A DNA stretch of 64,000 nt from Kitagawia praeruptora (GCA_037693485.1 CM075345.1:2435501-2499500); one strand, 5' to 3'; counted from the stretch's first letter, positions 34,351 through 45,078 are shown. Notes: generated by a model from the sequence alone, not told the origin. A program made the numbers and translations.

Positions 34351-34711
34351 AATGAGATGTTCTATGCCCAACATTGAAATTCCTATCAAGGATGGTGGCT
34401 TGTTGAGAAATTAGAGGAACAAGAACAAGGGCAAGCTTGTGACACTTGATGCCTTCCTAGAACTTGCCAAGACTAGGAAAACTGGAGGAGTTTTGATTAA
34501 CATAGAAGTAAGTTTGAACTCTCTCACCTTGATTATGCAAATTAATTGTAAAAAAAGCACAAGTAACAATTTCTGAACTTTTTTTTATATCTAGAATGCT
34601 GTTTATCTAGCATCAAAGAAGGGTCTTGGTGTGGTAGATGCTGCGAATGATTTATTGTATTCATATTGTGCAGGTGAATATGAATTTGTGGATGAAATTA
34701 AAGAAGATTAG
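34351..34711 (+). pseudogene. SHV3/GDPDL-like glycerophosphodiester phosphodiesterase fragment
   Basis: Exon 34351-34507 reads PNIEIPIKDGG, LLRN, stop, then KGKLVTLDAFLELAKT and GGVLINIE; a GTAAG donor follows. The second exon, from 34595 after CTAG, continues NAVYLASKKGLGVVDA in phase and stops at 34709-34711. These match the second GDPD domain of plant SHV3/SVL (GDPDL) cell-wall-organising proteins, where the motif after the RNP turn is followed by FLELA and GVLI-ENAAYL. An in-frame TAG replaces the Pro codon of that turn, and only about 90 of more than 700 residues are present, so it is a captured, dead fragment. Confidence 0.8.
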
Positions 34712-35040
34712 AGACTAACTGTTGACGTGGATTTTCGAGCAGAATTCAAAATTGCAAGGCCTTCGTCTTTAAATCTCCATCATTTCTTCAAGTTTGAATT
34801 GCCGGTGTATAAATTATGCAAGTTCAGTATGAACCCACTTGTGCATTGTATTTGTTGTAATGCTAGAGAACTCGTAGAGCTCTGATTTGTAAATATTTTT
34901 TTTGGATAATATACTGATCACTTTTCTATTTTAAATACATTCTTTAGCTACCCCCTCCATGTATTTCCTAGAAACATTTCTGATTTGTAAATTCAGGTCA
35001 AAAATTAAAATAAACAAATTATTTTTTTTTAATTTTTTGG

Positions 35041-35280
35041 ACTTTATACATCAGTTGTTTTGAAGAACCAACGTAAAAGGATAACAATATACGTCGGTTG
35101 TTTAGAGGAACCGACGTAAAAGGATAACAATATACGTCGGTTGTTTAGAAGAACCGACGTAAAAGGGTACAATATACATCGGTTATTTAGAAGAACCGAC
35201 GTAAAAGGGTACAATATACGTCGGTTGTTTAGAAGAAGCGACGTAAAAGGGTACAATATACGTCACCTTTTTAACCGACG
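35041..35280. repeat. Subterminal tandem hairpin repeats
   Basis: About five and a half units of roughly 42 bp. Each contains ACGTCGGTT, a GTTTAGAAG-like spacer and AACCGACGT, that is, a 9-bp stem with a loop. Later, less regular copies continue to 35380 and again to 35669. Repeats of this kind are where the transposase of CACTA elements binds in studied cases. Confidence 0.85.
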
Positions 35281-35380
35281 TATAAGACTCTGACCTTATA
35301 CGTCGCTAGCCCATACGTCGCCATTTAACCGACGTAAAAGACCTATTTAACCAACGTAAAAGGCCAGTTTTCTACTAGTG

Positions 35381-35669
35381 AAATTTTTGTTGACAATATA
35401 CGTCGGTTCTCACATGGGCGATGTATAAAACATCAAAATTATACGTCGGCTTTTTGGACATTATACGTCTCCCTTCATCGACACTATACGTCACCCTTCT
35501 TTAACTTTGTACATCGCCTTTTTAACTGACGTATATTAAAACTTTATACGTCGCATTTTTAACCGACGTAAAAGACCCGTGACTTTATATGTTGCCCCTC
35601 TATACGTCGCCATTTAACCGACGCATAAGACCTATTTAACCGACGTAAAAAGCCAATTGTTTACTAGTG
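35381..35669. mobile_element. Second CACTA-type right end of the same family
   Basis: Degenerate ACGTCGGTT motifs in both orientations ending TTTACTAGTG at 35669. The last 30 bases resemble the end at 35380 with several changes, so two ends of related elements lie in tandem, 289 bases apart. A nested insertion or an end duplication could both explain this. Confidence 0.6.
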
Positions 35670-36765
35670 GTATTATCAGTAGGGTACGGCTTTGGCCCCT
35701 ATTTTGTAAAGGCTTATATCAGAATTATAGACTAGTATAAATAATTATTCTCCTAGTCTAGGGGGTAGTGTATGTACGCCTTCCTTAGTTCTAGTCGAGA
35801 CTTGCTTTGTTTTTTCACACTATTCAATAATTGTTTTCCTTAGCCAGGGGGGTAGTATACATATACCTTCCCTTGTTCCATTAAGATTCAAATTAATGAA
35901 GATTGCTTTAGAAGTTTCATGAAGATTTGAAGGAATTTCAGGATTTATGTTTTCATGAATTGATTAGAAGATTATTGGGAATAAAAGGCCATGTTTTGGT
36001 CTAAAGATTCAAGTTTATAAAAAAATATATATATCTCTAAAAACCTGTTAATAAAAGGCCGCGTCCTGTTTTATCACATGATATTATCAAGAATTTTTTG
36101 CCAAGTTTTGAAATGCTACTCAAGAGGACGCGCCCTCACACTAGGGCACGTCCAATGATTTAAGGGAAAAGTCCAAGTTAAAAATGGTGTGGCAACAAAC
36201 AAGCACGGTAATAGCAAAAGATATTAAAGGATAAAAGTTGTCAAGAGCAGAGATTAAAAATTATAACTTGCAAGGTTTTATAGAGGGCCTGCACCTCAGA
36301 AAATTCAAAATGATATAAAATTTCTAAAACAAATTTTAAGATAAATTTTAAGGCGCGTCCTTTGTAGGAGACGCGTCCTTAGAAGAAGGTACGATCTAAG
36401 ATTTCTCAGTATTTTCAACATCAAGAGACTTGGTGGGAGACAAATTCTCAGCATGAGGGGATTTAACAGGAGAAGTCTCAAGGTTGCCCTCTTGTTCTTC
36501 CACAGGAGTAGGAATCTTATCTTCAAGAAGAGGTGTTCCCTCAAAAGACGCGTCTTCATCAGCTTCTGGTAAAGAGGAGGAGGAAGCATAGCAACACAGT
36601 GCAAGGCAACCACCATCGTGGTTTGAGGTTGGGAAATTTGTAGATATGTCTCTTGGGTATATTTTAGCCCATATTAATATCAATTATTATACACTTGACT
36701 TTGAATTAGAACTAAAGAGCATTATGCCTTTAATCATGTTGAGTAGCACTCCAGAAATAATCATG
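35670..36765. other. Intergenic stretch, probably decayed retroelement sequence
   Basis: No gene is supported. Words related to GACGCGTCC occur about five times between 36060 and 36560 in both orientations. A minus-strand frame at 36396-36683 (95 codons, acidic and Ser/Pro-rich) has no recognisable domain. The stretch 35745-35880 contains two similar segments with GGGGGTAGT and CCTTCC, a small local duplication. Confidence 0.4.
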
Positions 36766-37368
36766 TTATGTAGAGAACCGTAGAGAAACATCTAATTTTT
36801 TCTGATTCTATGGTAGAACCAATTTTTTTTATTGTTTTTTAAAAAAAAACAATTTTTTATAAAATTTATTTAAAAAATTGCCCGCTGCCACGTCAGCACT
36901 ACCACGTCATCAATGATGACGTGGTACTACCACGTGCCACTGCCATGTCAGCAGTGACGTCAACATTGCTGACGTTGCAGTGGCACGTGGCAAAGCCACG
37001 TCATTATTAACGTGGCAGTAACACGCAGTGGTGCCATGACATCACTGCTAGCATGGTAGTGACACGTAGTAGTGACATGTCATCATTGATGACGTGGCAG
37101 TGACACGTGCCAGTAACTTTATCAGTGCTAACGTGGCACTACCACATCAGTAGACAATTGTTTTTAAAAAAAATTTAAAATAATTATAAAAATAATTTAT
37201 TTTTGAAAAAAAAATTAACGTTTGGTTCTAGCACAAAATCAGTAAATTGATCTTTTTTTAGTATAGGATTAAAAAAGTTGGTTCTTTTTTTTTATAGCAC
37301 CAAAAAATTAGAATTTTGGTTTTACTATATAAACAAAAATTAGTGATTCTCTACGTTTCTCCATATAA
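36766..37368. mobile_element. Foldback (MITE-like) element with an ACGT-rich palindromic core
   Basis: The outer arms are inverted copies: TTATGTAGAGAACCGTAGAG at the left, and the reverse complement of its relative near 37340-37368. Further matching arms contain GGTTCTA and AATTTTTT. The core 36880-37145 is built from CCACGTCA, TGACGTGG and GGCACGTGG words that pair with each other. No coding frame. I could not fix a target-site duplication, so the superfamily is undecided. Confidence 0.7.
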
Positions 37369-37429
37369 GATGTTTTTTCATAGAAAAATGGTTTAATCAT
37401 GTTCAAATTATGTTATCATTTATAAATAA

Positions 37430-38510
37430 ATACGTACGGACAACTTAAACATTGTTAATAGAAGAATGACCAAAAATGAATTCAGTAGCAGAGGCCGAAT
37501 CAGTGGAAAAAAATATCATTATTTGATTGATCTAAGTTCTCGCAATTTATTATTTCTGAAAATTTTATTTTGGTCAATCGCTGAAGAAAATCAACTGAAA
37601 TGGGAATACTTCTACAGAGCACCCCTCTTTTTTTACTCACACTTCGTAAACCATAAGAATTCTTATTTCGTTTGTGTTCATGTTGGCGATTTCTGATGTG
37701 AATTCGACGGATCGTCCCCCCTTCCTACGGGTTCCCCCACCGACCCAGTGACACACCAACCATGCCCATTTGAAGTGGCGAAGGCCTATGCTACAGTAAG
37801 AAAAAAGTATGTTGAGGTTACGAAGTCACTTAGTCCAACTATAAAGAAAGGGGCTAAGGTTATGAAGTAAGGTCAGCTGGTTAAGGAAAGCTCAGATCGA
37901 CTGGCCTCGCCTTGACCTGTACAATAAGGTTATCATGATACTTTATGTATCGTGGTGAAAGGAGCTGTTGGAGACCGGGTGGAGCGGGTTATCTCAAAAG
38001 ATTCCTACCCTCGAGAGTATAAAGCGGCTACCGCGAAACTGGGCTACGACCCGAGAGCCATACTTGCCAATTCACTAAAGCTAAAGGTCCGGTTTCTTCT
38101 CTTTCTTTTGAGACTGGAATCTCAACATCGCTCCTGACATTGTAATTGTTGAACAGACATTATGGGGAGTTTACTTGCCGACTTTCTGAACCTTACCTTA
38201 ATTCGAAAGAAACAGGAATCGGGCTAGGTTCCCAAATTAAATTGAATAATAGATAATAGATAAGGTGCGCCAGCGGCGAGCAGAAGCAAGGTTATTATAT
38301 GCCTCAGGAAAACCCGGCCAGAACCACACGAGTTTTCATAATTTGATTTTAAGTTAATAACTTATATTTATCCTTCCTTCCTTTTTCTTCATTTCGGATC
38401 GAAAATAGAAGAGTTGAGTAATTCAAAAATTCAAAGGGGGTTCATGGCCAAGGGAAAAGATGTTCGAATAACGGTTATTTTGAAATGTACCGTTTGTGTT
38501 CGAAATGGTA
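37430..38510. other. Organelle-derived nuclear insertion (plastid and probably mitochondrial sequence)
   Basis: The base composition is more GC-rich and less repetitive than the surroundings. Its last part is plastid DNA with the start of rpl33. The first part contains open stretches (37466-37696, 76 codons, and 37952-38137, 61 codons) that look like organellar coding DNA but which I could not identify; mitochondrial origin is a guess from the mixture. Mitochondrial genomes often carry plastid pieces, so a single transfer from the mitochondrion could explain both parts. The insertion ends in a T run against the CACTA element at 38531. Confidence 0.55.
38444..38509 (+). pseudogene. rpl33: Plastid ribosomal protein L33 gene, first 22 codons only
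   Basis: Reads MAKGKDVRITVILKCTVCVR then NG, closely matching the start of plastid L33 proteins. It is preceded by AAAGGGGGTTC, corresponding to the Shine-Dalgarno-like sequence before plastid rpl33. After codon 22 the match ends in a poly-T run; the zinc-binding C-terminal two thirds of the usual 66 residues is missing. A nuclear relic without function. Confidence 0.85.
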
Positions 38511-38989
38511 TTTTTTTTTTTTGAGATTTTCACTACAAGAATTTTGCTATCAGACGACACACATTAGACAACGCTTCGACGAAAAAGCGTTGGCTAAAAT
38601 TTTCACACAACGGTTTTTTATTCAAGCTTTTCTGTGTATTGTCTGATAGTGAACTTAACGACAGTTTTAAAAAGTGTCGTCTGACAGATCAAAATAGACA
38701 TCTGTTTTACAACGGTTTTTGAAAGTAGTGTTGGCTAACAGTTTGTCTTACAATGGTCCTCAAAACCGTTGTAAAACTTAGACAACTATTTTTATCAGAT
38801 GTTGCTTCAAAAGTAGTCACACAACGGTGACTAAATACTATTTTCTGATTTTAACAACGCTTTTTGAAAGCATTGTCTGCAGAAACTTCAGACAATGCTT
38901 TCAAAAAACGTTGTTAAAATCAGACAAGTGTTTTGATAAGACGTTGTATAAAATGTAATCAGACAATGGTTTGTGAATACTATTATCAT

Positions 38990-40360
38990 TAAAAAAATTA
39001 TTTAGTGAATCTTGCCCCGTTATAGGAAGCAGCACTTTAACTACATTTTTGTTAAAATCTCGTACAACCAGACCTTTTTATTTTTCAATAATTTTTTTCC
39101 AACACAAAAATGAGTGTTTATTAACTTTCGTACGGTTCGATCGTCGAAGAAATCTTTCAAAAAAATTATTCAGTGAATCTGGATCGTGCCTCGTTAAAGG
39201 AAGCAACACTTTTACAACATTTTTATTAAAATTTCGTAGAACATGACCTTTTTATTTTTTGATTATTTTTTCCCAATACTAAAATGAGAGTTTACTAACT
39301 TTCGTACGGTTCGATCGTCGAATAAAACATTCAAAAAAATATTCAGTGAATCTTGCCCCGTTATAGGAAACACCAATTTAACTACATTTTTGTTAAAATC
39401 TCGTACAACCCGACCTTTTTATTTTTCGATTATTTTTTCCCAACACTAAAATGAGTATTTATTAACTTTCGTACGGTTCGATCGTCGTAGAAATCATTCA
39501 AAAAAATTATTCAGTGAATCTAGATCGTGCCCCATTATAAGAAGCAACACTAGCTTTTACTACTTTTTTGTTAAAATCTCTTATACCCAGACCTTTTTAT
39601 TTTTTGATTATTTTTTTCCAACACTAAAATGAGTGCTTATTAACATCCTTATGGTTCTATCATCAAAGAAATCATTCAAAAAAATTATTCAGTGAATCTT
39701 GCCCCGTTATAGGAAGCAGCACTTTAACTACCTTTTTGTTAAAATCTCGTACAACCACACCTTTTTATTTTTTTGATAATTTTTTCCCAACACTAAAATG
39801 AGTGTTTATTAACTTTCGTACGGTTCGATCGTCGAACAAATCATTCAAAAAATATTATTTAGTGAATCAGGATCGTGCCTCGTTAAAGGAAGCAACACTT
39901 TTACAACATTTTTGTTAAAATTTCTTACAACATGACCTTTTTATTTTTTTATTATTTTTTACCAACACTAAAATGAGAGTTTATTAACTTTCGTACGGTT
40001 CGATCGTCTAATAAAACATTCAAAAAAAATATTCACTGAATCTGGATCGTCCCTCGTTAAAGGAAGCAGCACTTTTACTACGTTTTTGTTAAATCTCGTA
40101 CAACACGGTCTTTTTATTTTTTGATTATTTTTTCCCAACACTAAAAAAAGTGTTTATTAAGATCCGTACGGTTTGGTCATCGAAGAAGTCATTCAAAAAA
40201 AATTATTCAGTGAATCTATATCCTGTCCCGTTACATGAAGTAGCACTTTTACTACGTTTTTGTTAAAATCTCATACAACCTGACCTTTTAATTTTTTGAT
40301 TAGTTTTTTTTCAACACTAAAATGAGTGCTTATTAACATTTTTACGGTTCGATTGTCAAA
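38990..40360. repeat. Tandem array, about eight units of about 170-178 bp, in the CACTA left subterminal region
   Basis: Each unit runs from TTATTCAGTGAATCT through CGTTA, AGGAAGCA, TTGTTAAAATCTCGTACAA and ACACTAAAATGAGTG to GTACGGTTCGATCGTCG. The last motif recurs near 39128, 39304, 39472, 39648 (mutated), 39817, 39995, 40166 and 40343. The same unit, inverted, forms the array of the other CACTA element at 56120-57180. Confidence 0.9.
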
Positions 40361-41159
40361 AAATGGGGTCGAATATATCACTAAAAATTTTCAAATTGAT
40401 TATGTTTATTTATATTTATTTTCAAAAAAACATAACTATTGTCAGACAACGGTATTTTTGTATCATATCGTTGTCTGAAGCTTCACATTACAACTATATT
40501 TGTTAAAATACAGTCGTCTATTATCAGACAACAAAGAATTTGTCCAAAACCGTTGTCTGGTATCACTCGAGACAACGGTATTTGACAAATAATCACTTCG
40601 TTTAGCAAGACCACTTCGTTTATTAAATATTAAATTTTACAAACCAAATTAATTTTTATTTTTTGAAAATTTATGAATATCATTATATTAGATATATTTT
40701 GACATCCATATGGTTGGATTGTCGAGAAATATTTTTTAAAAAAATAGAAACAACAATATGTGACAAAAAACTAATTACATTCGCCAAAAGTACTACTCCC
40801 TCTAACTAGTGTCGTACCGATTGAACATGATCTATTTTTTAATATTTTTTTTGACAATCCAACCGTACATATTTTAATATCTAATGATTTTAGCTATGTG
40901 CACAAAAAATTAGAAATTTTCAAGGTTTTCTTATATGATTTTATAATATAAATCTTCAAAATTGAATAATTATTTGCCTTTAGAACTAATTAATATTAAC
41001 AAAACTTGGTTTGACTTTTGAGGAACCCAAAAAATAATTTTTTAATTAAAATTTTCAATCTACCAAATTAACAAATAATTAAACTTTAATAAATATTAAA
41101 TATATTTTAAATAATTTTATCCCTCCAAAATTTCTAATCAAGCCAAAATTTATTTCTTG

Positions 41160-41640
41160 TGCTCTTTTTCCCCCTAAACCAATAATTCATTTCCCCCCTT
41201 CATGAAAATTTCATTTCCCTCTTCCCCGTCATTTCAATTCCTCTTTTACTTCCTCCTTATTTTCAACAGCCGCTCAAACCCAAACACCCACAACTTACTT
41301 CTCTCATATTTGTCTCACTCTCAACTGTCTCGGTTCTCCCTCTTAACTCTCTCACTCTTCTTTAATTTTCTTCAATCAAACTCTTTGTATGTATTTGGCT
41401 TCCCAATTGATTAAGGCTTCGGTTTGAGACATTGTCTTCTTCAAATTGGGGGTTCTCCATATTAAGGCTATTTTCAAATTAGGGATTCTTCATTTTTAGG
41501 GCTAATTGATCTCTTTTTTCGATTTCAGGGCTTCTTTGATTTGGACTTTGGATGTGGGACTTGTTTAGTGGATTTCGGGTTTCGATTTGGAGGTATTACC
41601 CCATTTCGATATCGCGCACTACTATGAGTGCGTGTATTGT
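41160..41640 (+). promoter_or_regulatory. Leader-like sequence of a captured host gene
   Basis: Pyrimidine-rich with CTTCC, CTCTCTCAC and CAATCAAA words, as in plant 5' untranslated leaders, placed just before the captured RhoGAP exons. The 70-codon frame at 41202 is not supported as a protein. A 5' leader is an inference from composition and position. Confidence 0.4.
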
Positions 41641-42201
41641 TATTTGTTGCTACGTTTATACTGTTATATATGTTATGTGTATAAATATCCCTTCTCTCTA
41701 TTACTCTCTATCTGTTTATGTATATCTATCTGTTTGTGTATATGATGCATGTAGTGAGCTTTGTAAGGTTCTTCTCTCAGTTTTTTGAGTTTTTATGCTG
41801 TTATACTTGTATTCACCAAACTGGAGTTCTTTAAGAATTTATTGCTAAATTTATGTCTTTCCATTTCCCTGTTCTTTCAATCCAAACTAATTCCAAGCAT
41901 TTTTACATTCGTACAGGGAAGGCTTGGAAGTCACTGATGATGTGTCAATTGTGGAGCACCTTAACTTCCAGTTTTCATTTTAAATTTAACTCTATTTTGC
42001 AAACTTGTCGACAGAACCCAAAGGCCGGCTACTACTTATCAATGGCAAAATAGAAGAGTAAGGTTCTTTTCACTGATCTTAAGGAGTGGTAGAAGGTGTA
42101 TACATATGTATAATTGCACTGTAAAAAATAATTAGTTTAACATTTATTTAAGTTGCACTTTTTAAGTTAGATATCTCTTATATCTTACATATTTTTTGCA
42201 G

Positions 42202-42594
42202 GGAGTTGCAAGCACAGATTGGGAAATAGAAAGGTTATTCAGCAGTTAGTTTCATTATACAACCAAGGTATTAAATGCAAGATTATTAAGATTTCATAAT
42301 TATATCATGTACATTGCGTAATTGGTGTTTGTTCTTAACATATCCTAATGCTTTGCTGCCAGAAGGTATAAACCCACTTGATGTTGCAACCTAGATCAAG
42401 TGTTATTTCGAAAGCCTGCCTAAGCCCTTAATTACGTTTGAACTACATGATAACATCAAATGATCACGTTCCAGCATACCTGAGTTACGAGATGTATTAA
42501 AAAGGCTTCCAACTGTTAACTATATGCCACTAGAACTTGTTACTGCACTCCTGCAACGTGTTAGCAAGAATTCACTTGTCACCAAGGCATTTTC
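42202..42594 (+). pseudogene. Captured RhoGAP gene fragment (relative of Arabidopsis At5g61530)
   Basis: After TTTTTTGCAG the exon 42202-42267 reads GVASTD and then, following an apparent deletion, KVIQQLVSLYNQ up to a GTATT donor. A second exon from about 42348 reads LPEGINPLDVAT, stop, IKCYFESLPKPLITFEL, a second stop near 42464, then RDVLKRLPTVNYM and TALLQRVSKNSL. This order matches the plant small RhoGAP proteins that stimulate GTP hydrolysis by ROP GTPases. The N-terminal half of the GAP domain, including the arginine-finger region, is missing, and there are two in-frame stops, so it is dead. Introns are retained, so the copy came from genomic DNA. Confidence 0.8.
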
Positions 42595-42599
42595 ATCTA

Positions 42600-44330
42600 T
42601 CTCTATGCGTGCGTGCGTGTGTGTTTATATTTGTGTGCATCCTCTCTTCCAATAATCTTGCCAACTGATATTTATCCACTTTCCATATCTCCTTTGTTAT
42701 TGATTGCTTACTATGTTTAGGGGGCTAAGTTGTAAATTGCTCAATTTTTATAATCATGTAATTACAGATTTTACCAACTGATATGTTGTAATATCTTTTT
42801 AAGATTTTGTATTGTTGATTATTAATTATAATCATAAAGATCTCATTTATTTAACATTTTAGTTGCCTGGTTCATACATTCTTAATCTTGCATTCAAGCA
42901 GATTTATTTTGGCCTCCAGAAACTATTGGGGAAACCAGTTCCAGTTGGAACAGATAATTTAACTTGGACATTATCACATACGATTGTATAAACTGATGAA
43001 AGCTTTTAATAAAATGAGTTTGTTTCTGACACTTGAATTGGTCTCTTCTGTTCTGTCACCCTGTTTTTCTTGTTTTGAAAGTCCTAGTGTCAACTGGTAA
43101 CAAGGCAGCCTTGAGTTTAGTATTATTTCTACAATTTTCCAAATGTAGTTTATGATAAGATGGTATTTCAGCTTGGATGGCCTACATATGATGCTACTGG
43201 GATTTTATTCGAGTCACAACCTCAAAGAGAATATGCTCAAGGATCGGAATCTGACTGGCTACATATGCAGGTTGGCAACAGCTTCAATAGAGCAACATGA
43301 TACCCTTGTGCTGATAAATTGGTATATAGTCCAACTCATGTAGTATTAGTTTATTAGTTTATTAGTTTATTTATTCGATGCAAAATTGTATTTCTTAGAT
43401 ACTCTTACAAATATAGCACAAATATATCATAAACGTTATATGTGTAATGAGGATATGAAATGTACTGTAAAAAACTGCAGTTAAGTTAGTACATCGCTCG
43501 TTAAGCTTGTAAGCTCGTAGTGCTTCTGAGTACTGGTATGCAGTGAATGCTGTGAACTGAATATTGTACGTTTATCAAAATGTTGCTAAGAGATATAACA
43601 TGCTGTATTTTTTATTGTTTTTAAATATAAACCTTTCATAGTATTAGTATGTATCTACCATCCAAGTGAGGGCAAGAACAAAAACTTCATACTTCAAGAA
43701 CAGTACATACATAGAAGAATTTTACTGTGCTTAAAGATATGATATTTGAGCCCACAACTGCAATCAGCTAGGAACTTCACTTTCTCTAGCACACAGGTAT
43801 AATTATTGATATAGCCAAAGTAGTCGTCTTGTTATTTTAAGCAACATAATCAGGAAGAGTATTTCTCTTGTTATCTTTCTCATATGTTGTCTATTATTGA
43901 AATCAAGACACAAATTACATCTCCTACTTTAGTTTGCAGGTGCAGCACAATCTCGACGACTACTAATGCAAATAGTGGATTAATGGTAATAACTGAACTT
44001 AATTCCTGCATTGAGTTGCATAATTTTTTTGTCTATATAATTGAGTTGCAGAGTTATCTTTGTATAAACTTTGCCTTAACAAGAATTGAGTGGCAGAGTT
44101 GTTTGAATTTGTAATCTTTTGTAGGCTATATATAACAAAATCACAGGAAGAAGTCGTTTATTTGCGTTTGTGACTTTCAACAATTCAAGAAGTAGAGGTA
44201 GCAACAATTCAATGGACAAGTTCTAGTATGATAGGGCTTTGATTTTGTCATTTTATTTTAGTTTTGTGGACAAGTGTATTTGTAATTTTGGTAATATTTG
44301 ATTTTTTATAGAATGTAGCCAATTAGGGCA
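42600..44330. other. Interior of the CACTA element after the RhoGAP piece
   Basis: No gene is firmly supported. Two exon-like stretches stand out: 42901-42985 (after TTCAAGCAG) and 43165-43270, where one frame reads GWPTYDATGILFES. I recognise neither. The rest is AT-rich. These may be further captured exons. Confidence 0.35.
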
Positions 44331-44950
44331 TTGTTTGGAATACTTGTTATTCTATGTAACAGACAATGCTTTTGCAAAAATGAAAACGTAGTGTCTTATA
44401 TATTCAGACAACATGCAGTAAGCATAAAAGTGTGGTGTACTTAAAACATATACAACATAATAACGAAATGAAAATGTTGTAGGTTAAATATTTACGCAAT
44501 GCTTTTTCAAAAATAAAAACGTAGTGTCTTATACATTCATACAACATGTAATAAACAAAGAAAGTGTGGTGTAGTTATAACACATACAACATACGAATGA
44601 AATTAAAACGTTGTCGAACTAGATTTCACATAACACTTCTGTTACAAAAAGACCATTGTCTATACCATAAAGATACAACAGAAGGAACCTTTATAAACCG
44701 TGGAAGTAGGTGAAATTAAACAACAGATTGAAGAAAAGAAACACTTGAGCTACGTGAAATGAGACAACCATTTCTTGTTAAACTATTGTCTATGCCAACG
44801 TTCAGACAACAGTTTTGAAATCACGTATGTTATCTGTCTGCAACACAGACAACGGTTAAGCTACTATTGTCTGATACGCATAATAGACGGCATTCCAATA
44901 GACCACGGAAAATCAGAGCTTCACACGACGGTGTAAAACCTTTGTCTGAA

Positions 44951-45078
44951 TCAAAAAATCTTGTAGTGTTTCCTTCTAATAATAAGATATTAGTATAAAT
45001 ATTAATGTTTAAGGTCAAAAAATCTTGTAGTGTTTCCTTCTAATAATAAGATATTAGTATAAATATTAATGTTTAAGG
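44951..45078. repeat. 64-bp tandem duplication spanning the CACTA terminus
   Basis: 44951-45014 and 45015-45078 are visibly identical. Each holds the last 18 bases of the CACTA element (ending GTAGTG at 44968 and 45032) plus 46 bases of flank beginning TTTCC. Confidence 0.92.

Larger units (their letters stand above)
31459..35380 (+). mobile_element. Probable gene-capturing CACTA-type element, right part
   Basis: Ends CTACTAGTG at 35380, the inverted form of the CACTAGTAG terminus of many plant CACTA elements. It is preceded by subterminal tandem hairpin repeats (ACGTCGGTT and AACCGACGT). Upstream lie exon-like pieces of at least two host genes with splice sites. No matching left terminus CACTAGTA is visible before 31458, so the left end is probably beyond the nested LTR element, which would then have inserted into this CACTA. 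That is inference; the right end and the gene pieces are seen directly. The part 31459-32150 holds nothing I recognise. Confidence 0.55.
38531..44968. mobile_element. CACTA transposon, complete ends, non-autonomous, carrying host gene pieces
   Basis: Starts CACTACAAGAATTTTGC and ends AAAATCTTGTAGTG, with the perfect 3-bp TSD TTT on both sides (38528-38530 and 44969-44971). Subterminal regions (38531-38990, 40440-40620 and 44335-44968) are packed with CAGACAA, CAACGGTTTT and GTTGTCTGA words in both orientations. Next to the left end is an array of about eight units of about 170-178 bp. Beyond 41160 the sequence looks like a plant gene start (pyrimidine-rich, CTCTCTC-containing leader) followed by RhoGAP exons. 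No transposase (TNP2/TNPD-type) is recognisable, so it must be moved in trans. Confidence 0.92.

Noticed and set aside
35044..35256. 70-codon repetitive frame (YPFTSVLLNN repeats)
   Set aside because: Translation of the subterminal hairpin repeats of a CACTA-type element.
35041..35280. CRISPR-like regular repeats
   Set aside because: Plant nuclear context, repeats directly adjacent without unique spacers, and located at a transposon end.
36396..36683. Acidic 95-codon frame as a host gene
   Set aside because: No domain, no splice context, and it lies in sequence with repeated GACGCGTCC words typical of decayed repeats.
37952..38137. Complete mitochondrial gene in the organellar insertion
   Set aside because: The 61-codon frame could not be matched to any organellar gene I know; only the rpl33 start is secure.
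38990..40360. Centromeric satellite
   Set aside because: Only eight units, bounded by CACTA subterminal motifs and repeated in inverted form inside another CACTA; a transposon part explains it better.
42901..43343. Further named host genes in the CACTA interior
   Set aside because: Exon-like stretches exist but I recognise no family, so no product was assigned.
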